From assembly GCF_007785775.2 (NCBI RefSeq), contig NZ_VNIK02000003.1:214902-278901 (forward strand): a DNA stretch of 64,000 nt. The letters are read 5' to 3'. Below the pieces are notes generated by a model. The model saw only the letters and a list, made by a program, of their open reading frames with translations, did no database searches and was not told the origin of the DNA. The position numbers were made by a program, and so were the translations under genes. This DNA comes from Flagellimonas hadalis. Lineage in GTDB: Bacteria; Bacteroidota; Bacteroidia; Flavobacteriales; Flavobacteriaceae. Shown one piece after another: positions 54,277-63,933 of this stretch. Position 1 is the stretch's first letter; each line of letters begins with the position of its first letter.

Positions 54277-57075
54277 TTATCGAATTAACATATTGTCCTT
54301 ACCCTTGTCGAAGACATACTCCAACACTTGGGCATGACGTCTCTTGGAACGCACCGCACTTCCTGCGGCAGGTGCCCCATAAAATCTTCGGGATGCCACC
54401 CTAAATTGCTTGGCCTCGTCCATATGCATCAACATATGGCCCCAAGCCCCCATGTTCCTTGGTTCTTCCTGGGCCCAAACAATATCGTCCGCATTTTTGT
54501 ATTTCTTGATGATGCCGCGCATTTCGTCCGCTGGCAATGGGAACAATTGCTCCACTCGTACCAAAGCTACATCGTCCCTTTTCAGTTCCTCCCTTTTTTC
54601 CAAAAGATCGTAATAGAACTTTCCGGTACAGAACACCAAGCTCTTCACTTTTGAAGTTTTCGCCTCTTCGTCGTCAATTACCATTTGGAAGCTTCCCTGT
54701 GCCATTTCTTCTTTTGTGGATACCACTTTGGGATGCCTCAACAAACTTTTTGGCGTGAAGACCACCAATGGTTTCCTGAAACCAGCTTTCATTTGTCGTC
54801 TCAACAAATGGAACAGGTTGGCCGGAGTGGTCACATCGGCAACGTACATGTTATCCTTGGCACAAAGCTGTAGGTAACGTTCCATACGGGCAGAGGAGTG
54901 CTCCGCACCTTGGCCTTCATATCCGTGGGGCAACAACAGCACCAAACCGTTCTGTAATTTCCATTTATCCTCAGCGGCCGATAGGTATTGATCGATAATG
55001 ATCTGCGCTCCATTACTGAAATCCCCAAACTGGGCCTCCCAGATGGTCAGCGTCTTGGGACTTGCCATGGCATAGCCATAATCAAAGCCCATTACGGCAT
55101 ATTCGGAAAGCAATGAGTTGTAGATATGGAACTCGCCGTTCTGATTTTCACCCAGTTCGTTGAGCAACACCACTTCCTCTTCGTGCATCTCCGTTTTGAT
55201 GACGGCATGCCTGTGGGAAAACGTACCACGCTCCACATCCTGTCCGGTCATCCGCACATCGTACCCTTCCTCAATCAATGAACCGTAGGCCAAAAGTTCG
55301 CCCATGGCCCAATCGAGCTTGTTGTCCTCAAAATACATGGTTTGGCGGGCTTCCACCAAACGCTCCAATTTCCTGAGGAATTTTTTCCCTTTTGGAAGTG
55401 CCGTGATGCTCTTGGCTATCGCATCCAGCTTCTTGATGTCGTAAGTGGTGTCCATGGGAGACAGCATCACCTCTTCGGTCACCTGCTCAAAACCTTCCCA
55501 CTCGTCCTGCATGAACGGGGTGATCCTGGTCTTCTCTATCTTTCGGGAATCCATCAGGTTTTCCTCCAGATTGCTTTTGTATTCCTCCTCAAGTTTACTC
55601 ACATAGTCCTTGTCAATGACCCCTTCAGCCAACAACTTTGCCGCATAGATGTCCCTTGGATTGTCGTGCTTGGATATGGCCTTATACAGCAAGGGTTGGG
55701 TAAACTTGGGCTCGTCGCCTTCGTTGTGACCGTATTTACGGTAGCCCAATAGGTCGAGGAAAATATCCCTCTTGTATCGCATCCGATACTCCAACGCAAA
55801 GGTAGCTGCATGCACCACTGCCTCGGCATCATCTGCATTCACATGGAGTACGGGGGAAAGGGTGACCTTGCCCACATCGGTACAGTACGTGGACGATCTT
55901 GCGTCCAAATAGTTGGTGGTAAACCCAATTTGGTTGTTCACCACAATATGTATGGTACCGCCGGTGGTGTATCCGTCCAAGCGGGCCATCTGTATGACTT
56001 CGTAAACAACTCCTTGACCTGCAAATGCAGCATCGCCGTGCACCAATATGGGGAGCACTTCGGAGTTATTGTCCTTGTGGTCATGATCTTGTTTTGCCCG
56101 GGCAATCCCCTCCACTATGGAGTTCACGGTCTCCAAGTGTGAAGGATTCGGGGCGATGTTCATATTGACCATCTTTCCTGAATCGGTCTCGCGCATGGAG
56201 GTCCATCCCAAGTGATATTTTACGTCGCCATCAAAGATGGTCTCTTCGTAATCCTTTCCATCGAACTCGCTGAAAATATCCTTTGGCGATTTTCCAAAAA
56301 TATTGGTCAGCACGTTCAAGCGACCCCTGTGGGCCATCCCCATCACAAATTGTTTCACCCCTTGATCCGCGGCCTTTTCGATGATCACATCCAAAGCGGG
56401 GATCAACGATTCGTTACCTTCCAATGAAAAGCGTTTCTGACCCACATATTTGGTGTGCAAAAAGCTCTCAAAGGAAACCGCTTCGTTCAGTTTTCGGAGA
56501 ATGTTCTTCTTCTCGTCAGGCGTAAAATTGGGGTGGTTGTCATTGACGTTGAGCCAATCCTGTATCCATTGGATGCGTTCCGGGGTTCGGATATACATAT
56601 ATTCCACACCGATGGAGTCGCAGTAGATGCTCTCCAAATGCCGCACGATCTCTTTGAGGGAAGCTGGTCCGATGCCGAGTATCTTACCTGCATCGAAAAC
56701 GGTCTCCAAATCGTCCTGCGACAGCCCAAAATTGGCAATATCCAAAGTAGGCTCATATTTTCTTCTATCCCTGACCGGATTGGTCTTGGTGAACAGGTGC
56801 CCCCTGGATCGGTAACCATCGATCAAACGGATGACCTGAAACTCCTTTTGAAGGGTCTCGGGCATCTCCACTTGTTTCCCGTTGGACAGGACGACCATTC
56901 CGTTTTTTTCGGGCTCCAACCCCAAATCTTCCAACGAGCTTTCCAGTCCAAAGTCAAAACCTTGAAAAAAAGCCCTCCAACTGGGCTCAATGCTATCGGG
57001 ACTCGTTAGGTATTTATCGTACAACTCAGCAAAAAAAGAGGTGTGCGCTGCATTTAAAAATGAATATTTGTCCAT
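54277..57075 (-). CDS. odhA: 2-oxoglutarate dehydrogenase E1 component
   Basis: 932 residues, thiamine-diphosphate E1. The N-terminal E2-binding segment (SIEPSWRAFFQGFDFGLE) is followed by the E1 core: FVMGMAHRGRLNVLTNIFGK, then GDAAFAGQGVVYEVIQMA (ThDP-binding GDA...N region; the partner HIVVNNQIGFTTN follows), then the transketolase-like pyrimidine domain (GQDVERGTFSHRHAV) and the C-terminal domain. It decarboxylates 2-oxoglutarate in the TCA cycle. First gene of the odhA-odhB pair. Confidence 0.97.
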   Translation of the reverse strand: MDKYSFLNAAHTSFFAELYDKYLTSPDSIEPSWRAFFQGFDFGLESSLEDLGLEPEKNGMVVLSNGKQVEMPETLQKEFQVIRLIDGYRSRGHLFTKTNPVRDRRKYEPTLDIANFGLSQDDLETVFDAGKILGIGPASLKEIVRHLESIYCDSIGVEYMYIRTPERIQWIQDWLNVNDNHPNFTPDEKKNILRKLNEAVSFESFLHTKYVGQKRFSLEGNESLIPALDVIIEKAADQGVKQFVMGMAHRGRLNVLTNIFGKSPKDIFSEFDGKDYEETIFDGDVKYHLGWTSMRETDSGKMVNMNIAPNPSHLETVNSIVEGIARAKQDHDHKDNNSEVLPILVHGDAAFAGQGVVYEVIQMARLDGYTTGGTIHIVVNNQIGFTTNYLDARSSTYCTDVGKVTLSPVLHVNADDAEAVVHAATFALEYRMRYKRDIFLDLLGYRKYGHNEGDEPKFTQPLLYKAISKHDNPRDIYAAKLLAEGVIDKDYVSKLEEEYKSNLEENLMDSRKIEKTRITPFMQDEWEGFEQVTEEVMLSPMDTTYDIKKLDAIAKSITALPKGKKFLRKLERLVEARQTMYFEDNKLDWAMGELLAYGSLIEEGYDVRMTGQDVERGTFSHRHAVIKTEMHEEEVVLLNELGENQNGEFHIYNSLLSEYAVMGFDYGYAMASPKTLTIWEAQFGDFSNGAQIIIDQYLSAAEDKWKLQNGLVLLLPHGYEGQGAEHSSARMERYLQLCAKDNMYVADVTTPANLFHLLRRQMKAGFRKPLVVFTPKSLLRHPKVVSTKEEMAQGSFQMVIDDEEAKTSKVKSLVFCTGKFYYDLLEKREELKRDDVALVRVEQLFPLPADEMRGIIKKYKNADDIVWAQEEPRNMGAWGHMLMHMDEAKQFRVASRRFYGAPAAGSAVRSKRRHAQVLEYVFDKGKDNMLIR

Positions 57076-57286
57076 TCTTCCTATTTCTCCAAAACTTTAT
57101 GGAAAATTTTGTCAAAAATACGGGTTTTACGGTTCATATAAATGGGTTTTAACCAAATAATTCCCCAAAAATCACAACTCAGTCACAGAACCCACAGGAA
57201 AGCAACAATAATGAAATTTTTACCCTAAATGCCGCCGTCCAATTAAAAAAAATTTAACTTGGATGCTTCTAAAAAACTACCCGACC

Positions 57287-58387
57287 ATGACCGAATTGAA
57301 AAACCGATACCTCTCCCTGGATGTGTTCAGGGGACTCGATGTTGCACTGATGATCATCGTCAACTCTCCCGGGAACGGTTCCACTACTTTTTCGCCCTTG
57401 CTCCATGCCGATTGGAACGGGTTTACGCTGACCGACCTCGTTTTCCCCACATTTCTTTTTGTGGTGGGAAATTCGATGAGTTTCAGCATGAAAAAGTATG
57501 AGGCCATGGGAAATGCGGCTTTTTTCAAAAAAATACTGAAGCGCACCGCCCTGATTTTCTTGCTCGGTTTTTTGATGTATTGGTTCCCATTTTTTGATGA
57601 CGGCCAACTGAAACCGCTTTCCGAGACCCGAATTTTTGGGGTATTGCAGCGCATTGCCCTGTGCTATATGTTCGCTTCCATCATCCTTCACTTTGTGAAG
57701 ACCCGAACGGTCATTTGGTTGAGTTTGGCCTTTTTGGTGGCCTACCATTTGATCTTGATCGGTTTTGGCGACCTTACCCTTACCGGGAATGCGGTCCTCA
57801 AATTGGATGAATGGCTCATCGGCCCAAATCATATGTACCACGGGGAGGGCATCGCCTTTGATCCTGAAGGATTGCTGAGCACTTTGCCTGCCATTGTGAA
57901 TGTGATCATCGGTTTTCTTGCCGGAAGGTTCATTCAAAAGAACGGTCAAAATTTTGAGACCATCTCCAAGTTGATGATGGTTGGTTTCGCCCTTGTCTTT
58001 GCAGGTTTGGCCTGGGACCTATTGCTTCCCATCAACAAAAAGCTGTGGACAAGCTCCTTTGTGCTCCTTACGTGTGGGATTGACCTGTTTGCCATCGCCA
58101 CTCTCATCTATATCCTCGATATGAAAAAAATGAAGGGTTGGAGCTACTTTTTTGAAGTATTTGGCAAGAACACCCTTTTCATCTACCTCTTATCGGAATT
58201 GTTCGTGATCAGCCTGTTTTCCATAGAGATGAATGGCTCTACACTCTACCGTTGGATTGCCGATAATGTTTTCATTTCATGGTCGGGCGGATATATGGGC
58301 TCGTTGTTGTTCGCCCTTTGGGTCATGCTCACCTGTTGGGTAGTGGGCTATATTATGGACAAAAAGAAAATTTATGTCAAGGTCTGA
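57287..58387 (+). CDS. NagX/HGSNAT-like membrane acyltransferase
   Basis: 366 residues with ten or so membrane helices. The N-terminal RYLSLDVFRGLDVALMIIVN and the segment LTDLVFPTFLFVVGNSMS are characteristic of the heparan-alpha-glucosaminide N-acetyltransferase-like family (NagX, DUF1624/DUF5009), which acetylates amino sugars or transports N-acetylglucosamine in several bacteria. Exact substrate unknown. ATG at 57287 gives the short family-like N terminus; an in-frame ATG at 57263 would add eight residues. Its 3' end is 7 bp from the convergent gene at 58395-58751. Confidence 0.87.
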   Translation: MTELKNRYLSLDVFRGLDVALMIIVNSPGNGSTTFSPLLHADWNGFTLTDLVFPTFLFVVGNSMSFSMKKYEAMGNAAFFKKILKRTALIFLLGFLMYWFPFFDDGQLKPLSETRIFGVLQRIALCYMFASIILHFVKTRTVIWLSLAFLVAYHLILIGFGDLTLTGNAVLKLDEWLIGPNHMYHGEGIAFDPEGLLSTLPAIVNVIIGFLAGRFIQKNGQNFETISKLMMVGFALVFAGLAWDLLLPINKKLWTSSFVLLTCGIDLFAIATLIYILDMKKMKGWSYFFEVFGKNTLFIYLLSELFVISLFSIEMNGSTLYRWIADNVFISWSGGYMGSLLFALWVMLTCWVVGYIMDKKKIYVKV

Positions 58388-58394
58388 CCAAAGG

Positions 58395-58751
58395 TCAGGT
58401 GCTGTATTTAGATCGGTACCATACCTTTTGCCATTCACGTTTCAACAATAAAAAGGACACCTCTGCCGAAATGTCCACGGCATCGGACGGGACGATTTTT
58501 TTTACTTGTTGTTCGGAAATGTCCACAACATACAACAGGTTGAGGTAATCATGGAACCGTTCCACGATGAGAAAATAAATTTTTTCGTGGAGCAGGCTCT
58601 TCAGTTCTGATGGGTTCACATCCATGGAAAGTTTAATCGGGACATTGGCCAGTTCAAAATCCTTTCTCAATTGGATAAGCAATTCATTGTAGAGCTGCTC
58701 TTTTTGAACCGTCTCCAGCAATTCCAGGCTATTGTTATAATTGGACAGCAT
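58395..58751 (-). CDS. Small protein of unknown function
   Basis: 118 residues, no signal peptide or membrane helix. The sequence is helical at the N terminus (LELLETVQKEQLYNELLIQL) and mixed later (HEKIYFLIVERFHDYLNLLYVVD). No family recognised. Located 26 bp downstream of galE on the same strand, so probably co-transcribed with the galE-DegT pair. Confidence 0.7.
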   Translation of the reverse strand: MLSNYNNSLELLETVQKEQLYNELLIQLRKDFELANVPIKLSMDVNPSELKSLLHEKIYFLIVERFHDYLNLLYVVDISEQQVKKIVPSDAVDISAEVSFLLLKREWQKVWYRSKYST

Positions 58752-58777
58752 ATCTTATGTACGTCCAAACACCCTTT

Positions 58778-59809
58778 TTAGGATTTGGTATGGGACATTC
58801 TCACCTTTTGTTCCCAGTCCCAAGCTGATTTCAGGGATTCATCCAAGGTGGATTTGGACTTCCAGCCCAGCACCTCGTTGGCCTTTTTGGTGTCCGCATA
58901 AGCCTGTATCACATCGCCCTCCCTTCTATCGACTATTTTATAGTTGAGTTTTTTTCCAGAAACCCGCTCAAAGCTGTGTATCACCTCCAAGACAGAACTT
59001 CCTTTGCCCGTACCCAGATTGAATACTTCATAATTACTGCTGTTCTCGTTTTGTAGCAGACGCTGCAATGCCTTTACGTGCGCCTTTGCCAGATCCACCA
59101 CGTGGATGTAGTCCCTGATGCAGGTGCCATCTTCGGTAGGGTAATCGTCCCCAAATACCGATAACCGTTCCCTCAAACCAATCCCAGTTTGGGTAATGAA
59201 GGGCACCAGATTTTGTGGAACACCAAGGGGCAATTCGCCTATTTTGACCGATGGATGGGCCCCAATCGGGTTAAAGTATCGCAGGGCTATGGCCTTGAGG
59301 TTCGGTGTGACCTTACAGGTATCCCGAATGATCTCCTCCCCCACCTGTTTGGTATTTCCGTAGGGTGATTCCGCTGGTTTTACAGGGGCGTTCTCGGTAA
59401 TGGGCAGCTCATCTGCCTGGCCATACACCGTACAGGATGAACTGAATATGAAACTGGCTCCTTTCTTTTTCTCCAATTCCTGAAGGATGTAGACCAACAC
59501 TCCCAAATTGTTCTCATAGTAAAGCAATGGTTTTTCCACGCTTTCTCCGACGGCCTTTGAAGCGGCAAAATGGATAACGCCACCAACATCCGAATGCCTG
59601 GCAAAGAAATCTTGGACCTTGGTCTTGTCCCTAAGATCGAACTCCTCAAAAATGGGGCGCTTTCCGGTTATTCCCACAATGCCATCCAAAACAGCAATGG
59701 AGGAATTGGACAGATTATCGATGATGACCACCTCAAAACCCTCATTTTGCAATTCCACCACCGTATGGGAACCAATGTAGCCCAGCCCCCCTGTTACCAA
59801 TATTTTCAT
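58778..59809 (-). CDS. galE: UDP-glucose 4-epimerase
   Basis: 343 residues, extended short-chain dehydrogenase: Rossmann motif VTGGLGYIGSH (GxxGxxG), VIHFAASKAVGES, catalytic Ser in FSSSCTVYG, and the Tyr-x3-Lys pair in SPYGNTKQ. C-terminal substrate region ALRYFNPIGAHPS. It interconverts UDP-glucose and UDP-galactose for surface polysaccharide. It lies 2 bp downstream of the DegT aminotransferase gene, and the pair is likely for O-antigen or capsule sugars. Confidence 0.95.
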   Translation of the reverse strand: MKILVTGGLGYIGSHTVVELQNEGFEVVIIDNLSNSSIAVLDGIVGITGKRPIFEEFDLRDKTKVQDFFARHSDVGGVIHFAASKAVGESVEKPLLYYENNLGVLVYILQELEKKKGASFIFSSSCTVYGQADELPITENAPVKPAESPYGNTKQVGEEIIRDTCKVTPNLKAIALRYFNPIGAHPSVKIGELPLGVPQNLVPFITQTGIGLRERLSVFGDDYPTEDGTCIRDYIHVVDLAKAHVKALQRLLQNENSSNYEVFNLGTGKGSSVLEVIHSFERVSGKKLNYKIVDRREGDVIQAYADTKKANEVLGWKSKSTLDESLKSAWDWEQKVRMSHTKS

Positions 59810-59811
59810 GC

Positions 59812-60939
59812 TTATTTGTTTACGAAGTCAATGACCAATTTTGTGATGAACTGGATCTGTTCATCGTCGAGTTCGGTATGCATGGGCAAGGAGATCACCT
59901 CTTCCACCAATTGATTGGTGACCGGGAAATCGGCCTCGTTGTACCTACTGTCCAGATACGCCTTTTGACGGTGCAAGGGCACTGGATAATACACTCCACA
60001 GGGCACACCGTTATCGTTCAAGTGCTGCACCAGCGCATCCCGCTTGCCATTTGTTATTTTCAAAGTGTACTGATGGAACACATGGCTGTCCCCTACAATC
60101 TTTGGCACCACAATATGTTCTTGCCCTTCAAAGGCCCTAGAGTATTTGGCTGCCGATTCGGCACGTTTCCGGTTATAGGTATCCAAGTGGGGAAGTTTCG
60201 CGCGGAGTACCGCGGCCTGAATGGAATCCAAACGGGAATTCACCCCGACCACATCGTGATAGTATCTTTTGTACATGCCATGGTTGACCATACCCCGGAT
60301 GATATGCGCCAAATCATCATCATTGGTGAAAATGGCCCCGCCATCCCCGTAGCATCCCAAGTTTTTGGAAGGGAAGAAGGATGTGGATGCCACATGCCCC
60401 ATGGTCCCGGCCTGTTGTTTTTTGCCGTTCTTGGACGAATACGTGGCCCCAATGGCCTGCGCATTGTCCTCAATAACATATAGATTATGCTTTCCCGCCA
60501 ACTCCATGATCTCGTCCATATTGGCGCACTGCCCGAACAGGTGCACCGGCACAATGGCCTTCGTCTTGGGCGTTATCGCTTTTTCAATGGCTTTGATGTC
60601 TATGTTGAAGGTATCCGGTTCCACATCCACCAGCACTGGAACCAAGTTCAGGAGCGCAATCACTTCCACGGTGGCCGCGAAGGTAAAATCCGCAGTGATG
60701 ACCTCATCACCGGGCTGCAAACCCAAGCCCATCATGCAAATCTGAAGGGCATCAGTGCCATTGGCACAGGGAATCACATGCTTTACCCCTAAATAGGCTT
60801 CCAGTTCCTTCTGGAAGGCATGGACGTGTGGCCCGTTGATGAACGCCGAAGAATCCAAGATTTCGGCTATGGAATCGTTGACCTCTTTTTTGATGTCCTC
60901 ATACTGACCTTTTAGGTCAACCATCTGTATTTTTTTCAT
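59812..60939 (-). CDS. DegT/DnrJ/EryC1/StrS-family sugar aminotransferase
   Basis: 375 residues, PLP-dependent nucleotide-sugar aminotransferase: HVHAFQKELEAYLG, then HVIPCANGTDALQICMMGLG, EDNAQAIGA (PLP-binding Asp), and the PLP-binding Lys in SFFPSKNLGCYGDGG. C-terminal HQYTLKITNGKRDAL and PCGVYYPVPLHRQKAY. It would aminate a 3-oxo or 4-keto nucleotide sugar for lipopolysaccharide or capsule; the sugar cannot be named. Operon with galE. Confidence 0.9.
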   Translation of the reverse strand: MKKIQMVDLKGQYEDIKKEVNDSIAEILDSSAFINGPHVHAFQKELEAYLGVKHVIPCANGTDALQICMMGLGLQPGDEVITADFTFAATVEVIALLNLVPVLVDVEPDTFNIDIKAIEKAITPKTKAIVPVHLFGQCANMDEIMELAGKHNLYVIEDNAQAIGATYSSKNGKKQQAGTMGHVASTSFFPSKNLGCYGDGGAIFTNDDDLAHIIRGMVNHGMYKRYYHDVVGVNSRLDSIQAAVLRAKLPHLDTYNRKRAESAAKYSRAFEGQEHIVVPKIVGDSHVFHQYTLKITNGKRDALVQHLNDNGVPCGVYYPVPLHRQKAYLDSRYNEADFPVTNQLVEEVISLPMHTELDDEQIQFITKLVIDFVNK

Positions 60940-61018
60940 CCAAATAGATTATGCTCCAAAATTAAGAAATTAAGATGCCATAATGTGCTCTTCCCGAAAG
61001 AATGTATTTTAGCAAAAA

Positions 61019-62272
61019 ATGATGCCTTTGCGCTTTTTCTATAACATTCTGATATCCTTGGCCTGGTTCGGTCTAAAAGTGATCGCACTGTTCCGGCCCA
61101 AGATCCATTTATTTGTCTCTGGAAGAAAAAACACTTTTCCCCTGCTTGAAGAAAAGCTTTCAGGGAGCAAAAAAACCATCTGGATGCACGTGGCCTCATT
61201 GGGGGAATACGAACAGGGCCTCCCCATTTTGGAAGGATTGAGACACAACTATCCCGAACACCAGATTGTACTCACCTTCTTTTCCCCTTCGGGATATGAG
61301 GTGAAAAAGAACACGACAGCAGCCGATGTAGTGGTCTATCTGCCCATGGACACCCTATCCAATGCCAAGCGTTTTCTGGAAAGGACCGATCCTGAACTTG
61401 CCATTTTCGTGAAATATGAAATCTGGCCCAACTATCTTTCAGAACTGAAAAAACGAAACGTCCCCACCTTTTTGGTATCGGCCCTATTCTCCAAAAGGCA
61501 GATTTATTTTAAAGTTTTCGGAGGTTTTATGCGGAAAAGCCTAAGAACATTTGCCCACTTTTTTGTCCAGGACATTAATTCGAGGGAATTGCTGGAATCC
61601 ATCGGGTTTTCCAATGTGACCATCAGCGGTGACACCCGATTCGACAGGGTCTCCAAAATCCTGAAGCAGGACAATCGGTTGGATTTCATGGAGCGTTTCA
61701 AAGATGGTCGATTGTGTTTGGTGGCGGGCAGCACGTGGCCCGAGGACGAGGAAATTTTGATACGGCACATCAACCGTTCCGCCGATGGGGAAACAAAGTT
61801 TGTTTTTGCCCCGCATGAGATCAAACCTGCCCATGTCCAGAAAATTGAGGAGGGGCTGCAAAGAAAAGCGGTGCGTTTCAGCCAGATGGACGGAAAAAAT
61901 CTTACTGATTTCAATGTGCTGATCGTGGACACCATCGGTCTTTTGACCAAGGTTTACAGCTATGCCGATGTGACCTATGTGGGTGGAGGCTTCGCCACGG
62001 GGCTGCACAATACGTTGGAACCTGCGGTATATGGCGTTCCCGTCATCATCGGGCCTGATTATCAAAAGTTCAAGGAAGCCAAGGACCTTGTGGAGAAGGG
62101 TGGGGTTCTCCCCATTTCGGACCAAATAGGTTTTGACACTTTGATGGACACTTTTTTGACCAATCCCTCCCTCCGTGAAAAAACGGGCAAGATCAATGCT
62201 GAATACATCAATGCCAATGTCGGGGCCACCGATTTGATCTTGAATCACCTATCATTAATGAAATTTGGTTAG
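61019..62272 (+). CDS. waaA: 3-deoxy-D-manno-octulosonic acid (Kdo) transferase
   Basis: 417 residues, WaaA/KdtA (GT30). An N-terminal membrane anchor (RFFYNILISLAWFGLKVIAL) precedes IWMHVASLGEYEQGLPILEG, which carries the catalytic Glu. GDTRFDRVSK follows in the middle, and GGGFATGLHNTLEPAVYGVP in the C-terminal Rossmann half. It attaches Kdo to the lipid A precursor at the inner membrane. An ATG at 61022 is also possible. Divergent from the DegT gene (79 bp), fitting a cell-envelope neighbourhood. Confidence 0.95.
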   Translation: MMPLRFFYNILISLAWFGLKVIALFRPKIHLFVSGRKNTFPLLEEKLSGSKKTIWMHVASLGEYEQGLPILEGLRHNYPEHQIVLTFFSPSGYEVKKNTTAADVVVYLPMDTLSNAKRFLERTDPELAIFVKYEIWPNYLSELKKRNVPTFLVSALFSKRQIYFKVFGGFMRKSLRTFAHFFVQDINSRELLESIGFSNVTISGDTRFDRVSKILKQDNRLDFMERFKDGRLCLVAGSTWPEDEEILIRHINRSADGETKFVFAPHEIKPAHVQKIEEGLQRKAVRFSQMDGKNLTDFNVLIVDTIGLLTKVYSYADVTYVGGGFATGLHNTLEPAVYGVPVIIGPDYQKFKEAKDLVEKGGVLPISDQIGFDTLMDTFLTNPSLREKTGKINAEYINANVGATDLILNHLSLMKFG

Positions 62273-62292
62273 CTTTAACCAAATTCACATGC

Positions 62293-63681
62293 ATGGACAA
62301 ACGTATTTTCAGGATTTCATTGACTGCGGCCCTTGCGGGCTTTTTGTTTGGATTTGATACCGTGGTCATTTCAGGGGCCAACCAGCCCATCAAGGAACTA
62401 TGGGGCACCAATTGGTTCTTGGGCGATTCCATTTTCACCTTCCACGGCATCTTCATCATGTCCATGGCCCTTTGGGGCACCGTGTTGGGATCCCTTTTTG
62501 GGGGTATTCCCACCGACCGATTGGGGCGTAAAAAGACCTTGTTCTGGATCGGGGTGTTGTATTTTATCTCGGCAGTGGGTTCCGCGCTTGCTCCTGAAGC
62601 CTACAGTTTTTCCTTTTTCAGGTTCATCGGTGGAATCGGCGTAGGGGCATCCTCCGTGGCCGCTCCGGTCTATATTTCCGAAATTTCGACCGCTGCAACC
62701 CGGGGTAGGTTGACGGCCATGTACCAGTTCAACATTGTTTTTGGGATACTGGTGGCCTTCATTTCCAATTATTTCATCGGAATGTTTTTTGATGAGGGAG
62801 TGGCCTGGCGTTGGATGTTGGGCATTGAGGGCCTTCCCGCCTTGATCTACACCTTCATGGTCCTTAAAATACCGAACAGTCCCCGATGGCTACTTTTGAA
62901 AAATCGTGACGATGCTGTAATCATCCGATCCATAACCCTGCTCGGCATCGAAAAGGAGAAAGCCTCACTGCACCTTTCAGAAATCAAAGTGTCCCTTTAC
63001 GAAACCGTCGAAAAGCATAAGGAGAGCCTGTTTTCGGGCAAGTACAACAAACCCTTGGCCCTTGCTTTTCTGATCGCTTTTTTCAACCAGCTTTCCGGGA
63101 TCAATTTTGTGCTCTACTACGCTCCCGAGATCTTGGAACGGGCCGGACTGGCCTCGGGCGAATCCCTTTTCAGCTCCATTTCCATTGGGGTGATCAACTT
63201 GATCTTCACCTTCGTGGGCATCGCCCTCATCGATAAATTGGGCCGAAAGCAATTGATGTACATTGGTTCCATCGGCTACATTTTGAGTTTGGCCATGGTG
63301 GGCTGGTGCTTCTATTCCAATGCAAGTTCCCTGCTGCTCTTGATCTTCATCCTGGTCTTTATCGCTTCCCATGCCATTGGGCAGGGAGCGGTCATCTGGG
63401 TGTTCATTTCGGAAATTTTTCCCAACAAGGTGCGCTCTTACGGACAATCGTGGGGGACGGGTACCCATTGGGTGTTTGCCGCACTGATCACCCTGCTCAC
63501 CCCTACCTTTTTGGATGCGGAAATCGGTATTTTCAAGGACAACCCATGGCCCATTTTCATCTTTTTTGCCTTTATGATGGTACTGCAACTGCTATGGGTC
63601 GCCTTCATGATGCCAGAGACCAAGGGAATCAGTTTGGAGGAACTGGGCAAACTGCTGAGTGGTAAAAATCAAAAAAAATAA
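62293..63681 (+). CDS. Sugar porter (MFS) family transporter
   Basis: 462 residues with 12 membrane helices. MFS sugar-porter signatures: DRLGRKKTLFW (loop 2-3), GGIGVGASSVAAPVYISEIS (PESPR-region analogue follows as PNSPRWLLLK), DKLGRKQLMY (second half) and PETKGISLEELGK at the C terminus. It imports a hexose or pentose with H+ or Na+ symport, probably. Starts 20 bp after waaA. A sugar-binding selectivity cannot be read. Confidence 0.93.
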   Translation: MDKRIFRISLTAALAGFLFGFDTVVISGANQPIKELWGTNWFLGDSIFTFHGIFIMSMALWGTVLGSLFGGIPTDRLGRKKTLFWIGVLYFISAVGSALAPEAYSFSFFRFIGGIGVGASSVAAPVYISEISTAATRGRLTAMYQFNIVFGILVAFISNYFIGMFFDEGVAWRWMLGIEGLPALIYTFMVLKIPNSPRWLLLKNRDDAVIIRSITLLGIEKEKASLHLSEIKVSLYETVEKHKESLFSGKYNKPLALAFLIAFFNQLSGINFVLYYAPEILERAGLASGESLFSSISIGVINLIFTFVGIALIDKLGRKQLMYIGSIGYILSLAMVGWCFYSNASSLLLLIFILVFIASHAIGQGAVIWVFISEIFPNKVRSYGQSWGTGTHWVFAALITLLTPTFLDAEIGIFKDNPWPIFIFFAFMMVLQLLWVAFMMPETKGISLEELGKLLSGKNQKK

Positions 63682-63786
63682 CACTGCTGCACGACATAGT
63701 CTGAAACCATCCGTTAATCGAATATGGCACAGGATGTTATGGCCATTGAACGGATAATTCCGTATATTGAATGAAATTACACTATT

Positions 63787-63933
63787 ATGGCTGAAGAAAT
63801 CTCTTTTGGAAATAGGCTGATGGTCGGTTTCCTGCGGATCATGGTCTTTGTGCTGATCGTTATCCTGATCGCTATCCCCGTTTGTATCCTACTCGACTTC
63901 CTTGGAGTCATGGACGCCATTGGTCTTTCCTAG
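63787..63933 (+). CDS. 48-residue single-helix membrane protein
   Basis: MAEEISFGNRLMVGFLRIMV then FVLIVILIAIPVCILLDFLG and a short end. One membrane helix with a cytoplasmic N terminus by charge. It is too short for common gene-calling thresholds, but the start, helix and stop look real. It lies 105 bp after the sugar transporter and overlaps the 3' end of the convergent partial gene by 4 bp. No family recognised. Confidence 0.5.
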   Translation: MAEEISFGNRLMVGFLRIMVFVLIVILIAIPVCILLDFLGVMDAIGLS

